DNA from: Acetobacterium sp. KB-1
GTDB lineage: Bacteria > Bacillota > Clostridia > Eubacteriales > Eubacteriaceae
Direction: 5' to 3'
Length of the DNA: 64,000 nt
Assembly: GCF_003260995.1 (NCBI RefSeq)
Contig: NZ_CP030040.1
Location: 3,658,109 to 3,722,108, forward strand
Shown here: positions 44,515-54,968 of the stretch, in pieces
How positions within the stretch are numbered: position 1 is the stretch's first letter
Layout of the letters: each line of letters opens with the position of its first letter
The notes under the pieces: generated by a model
What the model was told of the DNA's origin: nothing
Database searches by the model: none
The model's input: only the letters and a program-made list of their open reading frames with translations
Translations under genes and position numbers: made by a program

Positions 44515-46329
44515 ATGGCAGATAATAATAAAAGTGGCATTCGCCAAAGCTATATAAAAGAGTTGGATGACCTGGTTGGTTATGAAATGGAAAATCAGGT
44601 TCTTTTGGATGAATATGTGTTAGAAATCATGAAACGGTTGACCCTGGCAACGAAGCGAGAAGTGCTGATCTGCACCAATGACAAAAACCGGGTTCAGTGG
44701 GTGAATATCGGGGATGCAGCGACGGTCAATATCGGTAATGCCGAAATGTTATATCACGTTAAGGCGCTCAATAAATACCGGGTGATTCACACCCATCCCG
44801 GTGGCAATCCGCGACTGTCTGACGAGGATTTTTCAGCAGCAAAAAAGCAGAATCTCCAGTGCATTATTGCCATTGGGGTGGATGAAAAAATACCAGTAAG
44901 CTTTAGCATCGGTGTGCCAGTGGTTGAAGAAGCGACGATGGAATATGGTCAGGCATTGTTTAAAACCCTGAAGGAGCTCAATACGTTTCCGTTGGAGCAT
45001 TACATTCTATTGGCAGATCGGTTTATCAAAGACGATCCTGACAATAAGTTTGATTCCGAAGATGAAGAAGAGCGCGCCTTGCTGATTGGTTTGGATCTGC
45101 CCGGAAACAAAGGGGTAGAGCTGGTTGACTCGATGGAAGAATTGCAGCAACTGGTAAAAACAGCCGGAGGAACCGTACTGGAACAGGTTTGTCAGGCCAG
45201 AAGCCAGATTGATACCACCTTTTATGTGGGCAAGGGCAAGCTTTCGGAACTGATCAAGGTGATTCAGAACAATGACATCAATCTGATTGTCGCCAATGAC
45301 GAGTTGAACGCTCGCCAGATTGCCAATATCGAAGCCGCCACCGGAACCAAAACGGTGGATCGAACCACCATTATTCTGGATATTTTTGCCCGTCATGCCA
45401 AAACCAAAGAAGGCAAGCTGCAGGTGGAATTGGCCCAGCAGAAATATCGGATGAGCCATCTAAAAGGATTGGGGATTGTCATGTCCCGAACCGGCGGCGG
45501 CATCGGTACCCGCGGCCCCGGTGAAAAGAAATTAGAAACCGATCGGCGTCATATTCGCAAACAGTTAGAAGAACTGGAAGCCCGAATTGAACGGATCAAT
45601 AAAAGCAATCAGCTCAATGCCGTTCAGCGCGGAAAAAATAAAATTAAAACGGTTGGTTTAATCGGCTATACCAACTCCGGCAAAAGCACCTTGTTTAATC
45701 ACCTGACTCAAAGTGAGGTGGTGACCAAAGATGGTCTCTTTATCACCCTGGATTCGACCCTTAGAAAGGTCGATCCGGAACAGGGGGATTATCTGGTCTC
45801 GGATACCGTTGGCTTTATCGATAAGCTGCCTCATGATTTAATTAAGGCCTTTAAGACCACCCTGATGGAAGTGGAGACAGCGGATTTGCTGCTTCATGTG
45901 GTTGATGTTTCCAATCATAATTACGAGGCCCAAATCACCGTGGTTAATCAGGTTCTTATGGATATCGGTGCGGGCAACAAAAAAGTGATGATGGTCTATA
46001 ACAAAATCGATAAATTGACCGAGGCGGACCGGGAAGCCTTTTTGCTTAAAAATCAGGAAGCCGTCGATGAGCTGACCCTCTATATTTCTGCTAAAGAAAA
46101 GCTCGAAGTCGATATTTTATTTGAAGCAGTGAGTCGGGTACTCGTTGGGGAAAAAAGAGAAATAAAGCTATTGATTCCCTATGATGACAACAAAGCGCTG
46201 GCGCAATTGCATGAAATGAAGGTGGTTCAGGAAATTGATTACCAGGCAGAGGGCAATCTGGTCACCATTGTAATGACTGATGATTTTCCGATTCATCTTT
46301 TTTTGAAGTATCAGGTAACAGAGGTATAA
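44515..46329 (+). CDS. hflX: HflX-type ribosome-splitting GTPase with an N-terminal RadC/JAMM-like domain
   Basis: 604 residues, about 170-200 longer than the usual 410-430. Residues 200-600 are HflX: the N-terminal glycine-rich segment around TFYVGKGKLSELIK, RTGGGIGTRGPGEKKLETDRR, G1 GYTNSGKSTLFN, G3 DTVGFIDKLPHDLI and NKIDK. Residues 1-170 are added and carry a RadC/JAMM pattern: E49 in REVLICTNDKNR, then HTHPGGNPRLSDED (H92, H94, S102, D105), matching RadC HNHPSG-x3-PSxxD. HflX rescues stalled ribosomes and binds the 50S subunit. The metal-binding residues suggest the extension is an active or former metalloprotein. It is followed by yigZ after 2 bases. Confidence 0.9.
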   Translation: MADNNKSGIRQSYIKELDDLVGYEMENQVLLDEYVLEIMKRLTLATKREVLICTNDKNRVQWVNIGDAATVNIGNAEMLYHVKALNKYRVIHTHPGGNPRLSDEDFSAAKKQNLQCIIAIGVDEKIPVSFSIGVPVVEEATMEYGQALFKTLKELNTFPLEHYILLADRFIKDDPDNKFDSEDEEERALLIGLDLPGNKGVELVDSMEELQQLVKTAGGTVLEQVCQARSQIDTTFYVGKGKLSELIKVIQNNDINLIVANDELNARQIANIEAATGTKTVDRTTIILDIFARHAKTKEGKLQVELAQQKYRMSHLKGLGIVMSRTGGGIGTRGPGEKKLETDRRHIRKQLEELEARIERINKSNQLNAVQRGKNKIKTVGLIGYTNSGKSTLFNHLTQSEVVTKDGLFITLDSTLRKVDPEQGDYLVSDTVGFIDKLPHDLIKAFKTTLMEVETADLLLHVVDVSNHNYEAQITVVNQVLMDIGAGNKKVMMVYNKIDKLTEADREAFLLKNQEAVDELTLYISAKEKLEVDILFEAVSRVLVGEKREIKLLIPYDDNKALAQLHEMKVVQEIDYQAEGNLVTIVMTDDFPIHLFLKYQVTEV

Positions 46330-46331
46330 AG

Positions 46332-46964
46332 GTGGATGATTATAATACGGTTCTAATCCCGGATGAAACCGAACTTGAAATCAAAAAGTCTCGCTTTATC
46401 AATTTGGTTTTTCATATTGAAGCGGAGGAGGAAGCAGAAGCGATTCTGGCCGAAATCCGTAAAAAGCATTATAAGGCCACCCATGTCTGCTGGGCCTATG
46501 TGCTCAATACCAATCCCCGGCGCCAAAAAGCCAGCGATGATGGCGAACCTTCCGGCACCGCCGGCAAACCGATTCTGGAGGTCATTGATCACCGGGAGTT
46601 AAAAGATGTGCTGGTGGTGGTAATTCGCTATTTTGGCGGCATCAAGCTGGGCACCGGCGGTCTGATCCGGGCCTATGGCGGTGGTGCCAGCGATGTTCTT
46701 AATCATTGCCGCGTGGTTAAAAAACAGTTTTCTGACCAATTGCAGGTGGTGCTCAGTTATACCAGTTATGGGGGCGTGAGTAGCGGTTTATTAGAGCGGG
46801 ACGTGATTCCGGTGAATGAAGATTTTGGTGAAAAGGTAACCCTATCCTTTGAGATCCCGGTGGCCGATACAAACCGGTTTTTAGCCTGGGTTGAGGATAA
46901 AACCAACGGCACCGCCAGGATTATCCGCGGTGAACAGGCGTTTGTTGACGTGGCCCTGTCATGA
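46332..46964 (+). CDS. YigZ/IMPACT family protein
   Basis: 210 residues. The UPF0029/IMPACT domain shows EIKKSRFINLVF, KKHYKATHVCWAYVL, ASDDGEPSGTAGKPILEVI and VVIRYFGGIKLGTGGLIRAYGGGASDVL. A YigZ C-terminal domain follows. GTG at 46332 with GAGGT 6 bases before it is the likely start. The function in bacteria is poorly known; relation to translation control is suggested from the eukaryotic IMPACT protein. The position next to HflX supports a translation-related role. Confidence 0.88.
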   Translation: MDDYNTVLIPDETELEIKKSRFINLVFHIEAEEEAEAILAEIRKKHYKATHVCWAYVLNTNPRRQKASDDGEPSGTAGKPILEVIDHRELKDVLVVVIRYFGGIKLGTGGLIRAYGGGASDVLNHCRVVKKQFSDQLQVVLSYTSYGGVSSGLLERDVIPVNEDFGEKVTLSFEIPVADTNRFLAWVEDKTNGTARIIRGEQAFVDVALS

Positions 46965-47054
46965 AAAAACAAAAATGCTAAAGCTTTTGTTGTGATAAAG
47001 TTGAAGCTTTGGCAGCAGATTCATCGTTAGATAAATAACTAACGATCGAAACCC

Positions 47055-47083
47055 TTTACAAAGTCCATAAAGTTGGTTATAAT
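47055..47083 (+). promoter_or_regulatory. promoter of the PfoR-like gene
   Basis: TTTACA (47055-47060) and TATAAT (47078-47083) with a 17-base spacer. It lies about 200 bases ahead of the gene, leaving a long leader. Confidence 0.8.
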
Positions 47084-47111
47084 TACCATAGTAAAAAATT
47101 AATACTGAGTT

Positions 47112-47192
47112 TTAAATTAATGCGGATACAATAATGTATCTTAATTTAAGACAGAGAATAAAAATATCGGAGGCTTTCTTTCGGTATTTTTT
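47112..47192 (+). promoter_or_regulatory. two-hairpin leader with intrinsic terminator before the PfoR-like gene
   Basis: Hairpin 1: TTAAATTAA/TTAATTTAA enclosing GATACA/TGTATC (47112-47149). Hairpin 2: AAAATATCG/CGGTATTTT followed by T-run (47161-47192), a terminator-like element located well before the ATG at 47286. This is the layout of an attenuated leader. No known riboswitch core was recognised. An RNA-binding antiterminator of the BglG type is one option. Confidence 0.6.
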
Positions 47193-47285
47193 CTTGTGTC
47201 TGTGATTGGGTAAATGGCCCGAGCACTTTAATATAGAGAACATTCTAGATGATCAAATTTAAAAGGAAGCAAGGAGTGAGTTGTT

Positions 47286-48335
47286 ATGGAGAAAGAAAAA
47301 AAGTACTCGGGGTTCAAGGATTTTTTGCAGCAGAAGGATATCCAGTTCTCGGTTCAGCGCTATTTAATGGAAGCCCTGAAATACATGGCTTTTGGGTTAT
47401 TTGGAACCCTGCTGATGGGGAGTATCCTCAATCAGATCGGGATTTTATTTCATATTCCTTTTTTAAGTGAAACGCTTTGGCCGGTAGCCATGGCGATGAC
47501 CGGCCCGGCGATTGCGGTTGCAGTTGCTTATAGTTTAAAGGCACCGCCTTTGGTGCTTTTTTCCATTACCGTGGCGGGTGCTCTGGGAAATACCCTGGGT
47601 GGGCCGGCCGGTGCTTTTTTTGCCGCGGCGGTGGGCGCAGAATTTGGGAAGGCTGTTTCTGGTGAGACGAAGGTAGATATATTGGTTACCCCCTTTGTGA
47701 CGATGATGATGGGATCTCTGACTGCGATGGTTGTTGGCCCACCGATCGGGGCATTGATGGTTGGTTTAGGAGAAGTGATTATGTGGGCAACGGTGCAGCA
47801 ACCGATTATTATGGGTGCTGTTATCGCTGTTATCGTCGGGATTGTGCTAACCCTGCCGATTTCCAGTGCGGCCTTATGTATTATGCTGGGACTTTCAGGT
47901 CTTGCCGGGGGGGCGGCTACGGTTGGCTGCTGTTGTCAGATGGTCGGTTTTGCGATACAGAGCTATCGGGATAATGGTGTCGGCGGTCTGGCTGCTCAGG
48001 GGATTGGAACCTCGATGATCCAAATGCCCAATATCATCAAGAACTGGAAGATCTGGATTCCTCCCACTCTGGCATCTGCTATTTTGGGACCCTTTGCTAC
48101 CACTGTTTTTCAGATGAAGAATACGCCGATTGCGTCAGGAATGGGTACCTGTGGTTTTGTGGGGCAAATTGGGACGGTCATGGCGATGACGGAAGCTGGA
48201 GATTCGACGTTTAATATTGTTGCCGGGATTGCCTTGCTTCAATTTATTCTTCCGGGTCTATTGACCTATCTGTTTTACCGCGTTCTCCATGCCAGAGGCT
48301 GGATTAAAGATGGGGATTTAAAACTGGATATTTAG
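47286..48335 (+). CDS. PfoR-like PTS sugar transporter subunit IIC (PTS_EIIC_2 family)
   Basis: 349 residues, nearly all hydrophobic, with about eight to ten helices. Segments such as FAMTGPAIAVAVAYSLKAPPLVLFS-type strings, GGPAGAFFAAAVGAEFGKAVSGETKVDILVTP and ATVGCCCQMVGFAIQSYRDNGVGGLAAQGIGTSMIQMPN identify the PfoR/COG3641 family of IIC-like proteins. These are found without a clear sugar and were first named as a regulator in Clostridium perfringens. No IIA or IIB gene lies near. The ribosome binding site AAGGAG... is at about 47263-47275. Confidence 0.86.
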   Translation: MEKEKKYSGFKDFLQQKDIQFSVQRYLMEALKYMAFGLFGTLLMGSILNQIGILFHIPFLSETLWPVAMAMTGPAIAVAVAYSLKAPPLVLFSITVAGALGNTLGGPAGAFFAAAVGAEFGKAVSGETKVDILVTPFVTMMMGSLTAMVVGPPIGALMVGLGEVIMWATVQQPIIMGAVIAVIVGIVLTLPISSAALCIMLGLSGLAGGAATVGCCCQMVGFAIQSYRDNGVGGLAAQGIGTSMIQMPNIIKNWKIWIPPTLASAILGPFATTVFQMKNTPIASGMGTCGFVGQIGTVMAMTEAGDSTFNIVAGIALLQFILPGLLTYLFYRVLHARGWIKDGDLKLDI

Positions 48336-48437
48336 TCATTAACGGAGAAAAAAACAAAACTCTGTGGTTTTTTAAAGGTTTATTCGTTATAATGGCAAGG
48401 CTTTATCAAAGCTAATCAACTTAGGAAGGACGAATAT

Positions 48438-48926
48438 ATGAGCAAAAACAAGCGGGTTACATTTCTATTTAAGCTGCTTTTACTGGCTTATCTGGGATTT
48501 TTATTTATCCTGACCCTATTACCCGACGCAACGAATATTACCTACGAAACGACTTTTAATTTAGTGCCGCTTACCACCATTGATAACTTTTTTTATGATA
48601 TTGTGGTGAATGGCTTTATTAATTGGGAATTTCTGGCGACTAAACCAACAGATCCAACTGAAATTGTGTTATACACCTTTACTGATTCTTTTAAAAATCT
48701 GGCGGGAAACATTATTTTGTTTATGCCTTTGGGTTTGTTATATCCTTTATCAAGAAAAATCAAGGTTAATTTCTTTCATGCATTTATGGTAATATTAGGC
48801 ACCACCTGTACCATCGAGCTGATCCAGTATTTATTTCTGGCCAGCCGCCGGGCGGATATCGATGATATTATCTTGAATTTAATTGGTGGTTTGATGGGTT
48901 ACCTGATTTATAAATGGATCGAGTAG
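48438..48926 (+). CDS. VanZ-family membrane protein
   Basis: 162 residues with four predicted helices: LFKLLLLAYLGFLFILTLLPD, LAGNIILFMPLGLLYPLS, FFHAFMVILGTTCTIELIQYLFLASRRADIDDIILNLIGGLMGYLIYK. The LAGNIILFMPLG and DIDDIILNLIGG motifs are those of VanZ/TeaZ proteins, some of which give low-level teicoplanin resistance. The physiological role is unknown. It lies between the PfoR-like gene and radA. Confidence 0.85.
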   Translation: MSKNKRVTFLFKLLLLAYLGFLFILTLLPDATNITYETTFNLVPLTTIDNFFYDIVVNGFINWEFLATKPTDPTEIVLYTFTDSFKNLAGNIILFMPLGLLYPLSRKIKVNFFHAFMVILGTTCTIELIQYLFLASRRADIDDIILNLIGGLMGYLIYKWIE

Positions 48927-48943
48927 AAAAATAAGGGGGAAAC

Positions 48944-50305
48944 ATGGCCAAGAAAAAAAGTATTTTTGTCTGTCAGAACTGTGGTTATGATTCACCCAAA
49001 TGGATGGGGAAATGCCCCGAGTGCGAAAAGTGGAATACCATGGTAGAGGAACTGGATCTTGCCAAAATGGGGAGCAAGGAAAATACCCGGGAGCGGGGCG
49101 TTTATTCCCGCCCGAAATCACTGGCTGAGATTACCTTTACCGGAGATACCCGGTATCCCACTCGCAATGAAGAGTTTGACCGGGTTTTAGGCGGCGGGAT
49201 TGTGCCGGGAGGGATGATTCTGCTCGGCGGCGACCCGGGGATCGGGAAGTCAACGCTGTTACTGCAGACTACCGAGGCGCTCGGTAATCAGGGCTACAAA
49301 ATTCTCTATATTTCCGGGGAAGAGTCGGAACAGCAATTAAAAATGCGGGGCGAACGGATGCATGTTAAATCCGAAAACATTTCCTTTTTATCAGAGATTA
49401 ATATCCCTTATCTGCTTACCATTATTCTGGAAGAACGGCCGGATATTGTGATCATCGACTCGATTCAAACCATGTACAGCCCGGATATCACCTCAGCTCC
49501 GGGAAGTGTCAGCCAGATCCGGGAAAACACGGGTGCTTTAATGCAATTGGCCAAAAAAGACAATATCTCGATGGTGCTGGTCGGCCATGTCACCAAAGAT
49601 GGTGCCATTGCCGGACCGCGCGTTTTAGAGCATATGGTCGATACGGTGCTCTATTTTGAGGGCGAAAAATATCACGCCTATCGGGTGCTGCGGGGGGTTA
49701 AAAACCGTTTTGGTTCCACCAATGAGATCGGCATTTTCGAAATGACCGAAAATGGTCTGGAGTCGGTGGCTAATCCATCGGAAATGATGCTCGACAGCCG
49801 CCCCAAAAATACCTGCGGTTCGGTGGTCGTGCCCTGTATCGAGGGTACCCGACCACTACTAATTGAGCTTCAAGGTCTGGTTTCGGCCACCGGTTTTGGG
49901 AATCCCCGGCGGATGGCAACCGGCATGGATTATAACCGGATGGTGCTATTAATGGCGATTATGGAAAAACGACTGGGGATTCAGATGCAGTCGGTGGATG
50001 CTTATATCAATGTGGTGGGTGGCATCAAGGTGGATGAACCCGCTTTGGATCTTGGGGTGATCGCGGTGCTTTATTCCAGCCTCCGGGATTTTCAAATCCC
50101 TGGCGATTTGATGATCCTGGGTGAGGTCGGATTAACCGGTGAGGTGCGAAACATTCAGCATATTGAAAAACGGCTCATCGAAGGAAAAAAATTAGGCTTT
50201 AAACGCTGTATTATTCCTAAAGGGAACCAAAAGGGTTTAAAAGTAGCCGGAATGGAAGTTTTCCCGGTCGATAATATCCGCTCGGCACTGGATATTCTGC
50301 TATAA
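48944..50305 (+). CDS. radA: DNA repair protein RadA
   Basis: 453 residues. The N-terminal zinc finger is CQNCGYDSPKWMGKCPEC. Walker A is GGDPGIGKSTLLLQ, then YISGEESEQQLKMR and a Walker B-like IVIIDSIQTMYS. The RadA-specific KNRFGSTNE motif follows, then a Lon-type domain DAYINVVGGIKVDEPALDLG. It extends recombination branches during repair. A GGGGG-type ribosome binding site lies 7 bases before the ATG. Confidence 0.97.
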   Translation: MAKKKSIFVCQNCGYDSPKWMGKCPECEKWNTMVEELDLAKMGSKENTRERGVYSRPKSLAEITFTGDTRYPTRNEEFDRVLGGGIVPGGMILLGGDPGIGKSTLLLQTTEALGNQGYKILYISGEESEQQLKMRGERMHVKSENISFLSEINIPYLLTIILEERPDIVIIDSIQTMYSPDITSAPGSVSQIRENTGALMQLAKKDNISMVLVGHVTKDGAIAGPRVLEHMVDTVLYFEGEKYHAYRVLRGVKNRFGSTNEIGIFEMTENGLESVANPSEMMLDSRPKNTCGSVVVPCIEGTRPLLIELQGLVSATGFGNPRRMATGMDYNRMVLLMAIMEKRLGIQMQSVDAYINVVGGIKVDEPALDLGVIAVLYSSLRDFQIPGDLMILGEVGLTGEVRNIQHIEKRLIEGKKLGFKRCIIPKGNQKGLKVAGMEVFPVDNIRSALDILL

Positions 50306-50363
50306 ACTCAGGCGAGTTGAAAACGATGAATTTGTCTGCTGATGGCCAACAAAAATTTATCCT

Positions 50364-50391
50364 TTGATTTCTGGAGAAAACCGTGTATAAT
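50364..50391 (+). promoter_or_regulatory. promoter of the 6S RNA candidate
   Basis: TTGATT (50364-50369) and TATAAT (50386-50391) with a 16-base spacer. The expected start is at about 50398, which is the first base of the RNA closing helix. Confidence 0.85.
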
Positions 50392-50397
50392 TAGATT

Positions 50398-50602
50398 ATC
50401 CCAAAGTGTTCGTTTTAACTTTATTTTTGAACCTACATCAATACTCAGGGAGTCTGATTGTTCGCTAGCAGATGTTAAGCCTCGTTTATCTTGGATATTC
50501 AGTGGAAAACAGAAATTAGAGACAAGACACCCACTTAGCTTTCGCTAGGGCGTCAAAAATGGAGTACGACACATTGGGATAGCACCTAAGGGTGCTTTTT
50601 TT
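50398..50602 (+). ncRNA. ssrS: probable 6S RNA (structured non-coding RNA) with its terminator
   Basis: The 5' end ATCCCAAAGTGTTCGT pairs with the 3' end ACGACACATTGGGAT: seven pairs, one mismatch, four, one bulge, three. Inward, TTTTTGA pairs with TCAAAAA, and GGGAGTCT with AGACACCC. Between these, a TAGC-TTTC-GCTA hairpin lies on the 3' side. A rod of about 183 nt with a central open region is the 6S RNA layout. A terminator AGCACC-TAAG-GGTGCT with seven T closes it at 50581-50602. The promoter places the start at the first paired base. 6S RNA binds the housekeeping RNA polymerase. The structure as an RNA is well supported; its identity as 6S is inference. Confidence 0.72.
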
Positions 50603-50668
50603 GTGTTGAAATATTTTTTCGTTTTGGTACAATAGGTAAAGCATGTTTAAATTTTGAAGGAGGGCTTT

Positions 50669-51271
50669 ATGTACGAATATATGATCGGGAGCCTGGAAGA
50701 GCAAGCCATGGATTATGTGGTCATTGATCTAAACCGCATGGGATACAAGGTAAAGGTATCCACCAATACACTAAATGAGCTGCCTAATCTGCATTCTGAG
50801 GTAAAGCTGCATCTTCATCAGGTGATTAAAGAAGACGAGGTGTCGCTTTATGGTTTTGCGACCACCGATGAACGGGAAATTTTTAGAACCATGATCGGGA
50901 TTTCTGGAATTGGACCTAAAGCGGCGATGGGACTCTTGTCTCAGTTTAGCCGAAACGAACTGATTGGACATATCGTTAGTGATGATCCAAAGAGCATTGC
51001 CAAGGCACCGGGAATCGGGATTAAAACCGCCAGCCGGATTATTCTGGAGCTTAAAGATCGCTATAAGGATGTAACGGTGGGCGACCTTAAGGTCGTTGAC
51101 TTACGGGGAAAAGACGATAATGTCGCCCAGGCTGTTAACGGACTGGTGGGTTTGGGCTATAGTTTATCGGAAGCTTCTGAGATGGTATCCCGGGCATTTA
51201 CTCCCGCAAGCAGTATTGAAGAACTGATTACTGGTGCGCTCCGTTCGGCCAATCCATTGAAAGGACGATAA
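50669..51271 (+). CDS. ruvA: Holliday junction DNA helicase subunit RuvA
   Basis: 200 residues. The OB-fold start is MYEYMIGSLEEQAMDYVVIDLNRMGYKVKVS. The helix-hairpin-helix region is GISGIGPKAAMGLLSQFSRNEL and KAPGIGIKTASRIILELKDR, and the C-terminal helical domain ends ELITGALRSANP. It binds the four-way junction and loads RuvB. ATG at 50669 with AAGGAGG is used; the TTG at 50654 is inside that region. It is followed by ruvB after 3 bases. Confidence 0.96.
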   Translation: MYEYMIGSLEEQAMDYVVIDLNRMGYKVKVSTNTLNELPNLHSEVKLHLHQVIKEDEVSLYGFATTDEREIFRTMIGISGIGPKAAMGLLSQFSRNELIGHIVSDDPKSIAKAPGIGIKTASRIILELKDRYKDVTVGDLKVVDLRGKDDNVAQAVNGLVGLGYSLSEASEMVSRAFTPASSIEELITGALRSANPLKGR

Positions 51272-51274
51272 TCC

Positions 51275-52339
51275 ATGAAGGAACGAATTATCACTTCCGA
51301 TTTTACGGAATTGGATGTTGAAATAGAGAAGAATTTAAGACCGCAGGGTCTGGATGAGTACATTGGTCAGGAAAAGGTTAAGAAGCAGATGGGGATCTTT
51401 ATAAAAGCCGCCCAAAAACGAAGTGAAAGCCTGGATCATGTACTATTATACGGTCCGCCGGGGCTGGGGAAAACAACCCTGGCTAACATTATTGCCCGGG
51501 AAATGGGGGTGGGGATAAAAACCACCTCTGGTCCGGCGATTGAAAAGGCCGGCGATCTGGCCGCCATTCTGACGAGCTTAAAAGAAGGAGATATCCTCTT
51601 TATTGATGAGATCCATCGGCTGCAACGCGCGGTCGAAGAGGTTTTATACCCGGCTATGGAAGATTATGCCCTGGATATCATCATCGGCAAAGGTCCGGGC
51701 GCCCGCTCGATCCGGCTGGAGCTACCGCCCTTTACCTTAATTGGCGCCACCACCCGGGTAGGACTGCTGACCTCACCGCTACGGGATCGCTTTGGAGTGA
51801 TCCAGCGATTGGAACTGTATAATCCTGAGGAGCTGGCTACGATTATCCGCCGTTCATCCGGCATTATCGGAATTGAAATGGATGATGAAGGAGCCGTTGA
51901 GCTGGCCATCCGTTCCCGCGGGACGCCGCGAATTGCCAATCGGCTGTTAAAACGGGTTCGCGATTATTGCGAAATTGAAGGCCGCGGCGTCATTGATCTT
52001 AAGATTACCCGCGAAGCGCTGGAACTTTTTGAAGTCGATGCAGTCGGTCTGGACGAGATTGATCGGATCATGCTCCGGACCATTGTCGAAAAGTTTGATG
52101 GCGGACCGGTGGGGATCGACACCCTGGCCGCCGCCATTGGTGAAGAGAAAAATACCATTGAAGAGGTCTATGAACCCTATCTGATTCAATTGGGATTTCT
52201 TTCGAAAACACCCCGGGGTCGGGTGATCACCAGTCGTGGTTATGCCCATCTGGGGTTAGCAGAATTAATGAATGAGGCCCTTAATCCGCAGCAATTAAAA
52301 ATAAATTTTTATGACAACGAGGAAGAAATAGATGGATAA
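51275..52339 (+). CDS. ruvB: Holliday junction DNA helicase RuvB
   Basis: 354 residues. Motifs: [19 protein letters not shown], Walker [17 protein letters not shown], Walker [10 protein letters not shown], sensor [21 protein letters not shown] and arginine finger region [18 protein letters not shown]. The C-terminal winged helix includes [19 protein letters not shown]. It is the AAA+ motor of branch migration. It overlaps queA by 8 bases. Confidence 0.97.
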   Translation: MKERIITSDFTELDVEIEKNLRPQGLDEYIGQEKVKKQMGIFIKAAQKRSESLDHVLLYGPPGLGKTTLANIIAREMGVGIKTTSGPAIEKAGDLAAILTSLKEGDILFIDEIHRLQRAVEEVLYPAMEDYALDIIIGKGPGARSIRLELPPFTLIGATTRVGLLTSPLRDRFGVIQRLELYNPEELATIIRRSSGIIGIEMDDEGAVELAIRSRGTPRIANRLLKRVRDYCEIEGRGVIDLKITREALELFEVDAVGLDEIDRIMLRTIVEKFDGGPVGIDTLAAAIGEEKNTIEEVYEPYLIQLGFLSKTPRGRVITSRGYAHLGLAELMNEALNPQQLKINFYDNEEEIDG

Positions 52340-53357
52340 AACTGACTTTTATTATGATCTCCCGGATGAACTGATCGCCCAGAGTCCTTTGGAAAAAAGA
52401 GACAATTCCCGGTTAATGGTGATTAATAGAGAAAAAAACACCATTGCCGATCAGAACTTTTTTGAAGTGACGAATTATTTAAGGCCCGGGGATTTACTGG
52501 TGATGAATAACACCAAGGTGTTGCCGGGCCGGCTGTTTGGTACCCGCGAAGATACCGGGGGCAAGGTGGAAATCCTGCTGTTGCGACATCTGTCTCAAAA
52601 AGACTGGGAAATCATGGTCAAACCGGGAAAGCGGGCTCGGGTTGGTGCTCGGATTGTGTTTAGTCCGGAGCTTAAGGGTGAGATTACCGGAACCACCCAG
52701 GGTGGACTGCGGATTATCAGTTTTGAATATTTGGGCGTTTTTGAGGAAATTATCGATGAGATCGGCCTGATGCCGGTTCCGCCGTATATTCACGAAACCC
52801 TAAAGGACAATAACCGCTATCAGACTGTCTATGCTAAACATGATGGCTCATCAGCAGCGCCCACTGCCGGGCTCCATTTCACACCGGATCTGCTTCAGAA
52901 AATTGAAGCGATGGGAGTGGAAATTGCCGAGGTGACTCTCCATGTGGGGATTGGTACCTTTCGTCCAGTAAAATGTGATGTGATTGAAGAACATCATATG
53001 CATGAAGAATATTACGAGGTACCGGAAGAAACCGCCAAGGCCATTAAGCGAACCAGGGAAAGAGGTGGTCGGGTTATCGCCGTCGGCACCACCTCAGTGC
53101 GAACCCTGGAAAGTAACGCCAAGCTGCATGACGGCGTGGTAACTGCCTATACCGGAGTGACGGATATTTTTATTTACCCCGGCTATCAGTGGGAGGTGGT
53201 GGATGCGTTGATTACGAATTTCCATCTACCAGAATCCACCCTATTGATGCTGGTGTCGGCCTTTTATAACCGGGAAGCCATTATGAAAGCCTACCAAAGT
53301 GCCATTGACTGGAAGTATCGCTTTTTTAGCTTTGGTGACGCGATGTTGATTGAGTAA
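52332..53357 (+). CDS. queA: S-adenosylmethionine:tRNA ribosyltransferase-isomerase QueA
   Basis: 341 residues, starting [30 protein letters not shown], the family start. Other motifs are [43 protein letters not shown] and [11 protein letters not shown]. It turns preQ1 at position 34 of tRNA into epoxyqueuosine using the ribosyl part of SAM. It overlaps ruvB and lies 21 bases before tgt, the preceding enzyme of the pathway. Confidence 0.97.
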   Translation: MDKTDFYYDLPDELIAQSPLEKRDNSRLMVINREKNTIADQNFFEVTNYLRPGDLLVMNNTKVLPGRLFGTREDTGGKVEILLLRHLSQKDWEIMVKPGKRARVGARIVFSPELKGEITGTTQGGLRIISFEYLGVFEEIIDEIGLMPVPPYIHETLKDNNRYQTVYAKHDGSSAAPTAGLHFTPDLLQKIEAMGVEIAEVTLHVGIGTFRPVKCDVIEEHHMHEEYYEVPEETAKAIKRTRERGGRVIAVGTTSVRTLESNAKLHDGVVTAYTGVTDIFIYPGYQWEVVDALITNFHLPESTLLMLVSAFYNREAIMKAYQSAIDWKYRFFSFGDAMLIE

Positions 53358-53369
53358 AAAGACGATTAG

Positions 53370-54500
<1,131 letters not shown>

Positions 54501-54517
54501 GATGAAGGAGAATGTGA

Positions 54518-54895
54518 ATGTTTGGAATTGATTTTACACTCATTCTTCCTTTGATTTTAGTACTTGTATTTTTCTATTTCTTTGTTCTAAGACCACAACA
54601 AAAACAACAAAAAGAAGTTAAAGAAATGCGCTCAAGTATGAAACCAGGGGATGAAATTGTTACAATTGGCGGGTTTTATGGAATTATTTATGCGATTGGT
54701 GAAGAAAACGTCACGATCGAATTATTGCCAGATTACAATAAGGCGCTGATCACTAAATCGGCCATTGCTCGAGTAGTCAATGTTGGGGACGCTGTTGCAG
54801 AAACAGTAGAAGACGATTTTGAAGAGTTGCCAGATCTGGATCAGGAAGAAGTCATTGTCGACGCCGAATTTGAAGAAATTGACGAAAAAAAATAA
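54518..54895 (+). CDS. yajC: preprotein translocase subunit YajC
   Basis: 125 residues. An N-terminal membrane helix [30 protein letters not shown] with RPQ motif, then [32 protein letters not shown]. The C-terminal tail is acidic. YajC is an accessory protein of the Sec channel with SecDF. secDF is not next to it here; SCIFF follows instead. Confidence 0.93.
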   Translation: MFGIDFTLILPLILVLVFFYFFVLRPQQKQQKEVKEMRSSMKPGDEIVTIGGFYGIIYAIGEENVTIELLPDYNKALITKSAIARVVNVGDAVAETVEDDFEELPDLDQEEVIVDAEFEEIDEKK

Positions 54896-54968
54896 TTAAA
54901 TACAGACAGCGACGGTTCATTAACTTGCCATTGTCTGATCGAAATAAAGATTGAGGGGAGTGAATAAT

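Noticed and set aside
44232-44540. 102-codon minus-strand frame across the palindromic element
   Set aside because: The frame runs through hairpins, terminator and the hflX promoter. It has no supported start and reads like repeat DNA translated by chance.
45007-45459. 150-codon minus-strand frame inside hflX
   Set aside because: It is antisense to the HflX coding sequence and shows no known domain.
46975-47012. GCTAAAGCTT/AAGCTTTGGC hairpin after yigZ as terminator
   Set aside because: The pairing is fair but no T-run follows, so it is not called a terminator.
50342-50548. 68-codon plus-strand frame upstream of ruvA
   Set aside because: It overlaps the promoter and 5' half of the 6S RNA candidate and has no ribosome binding site.
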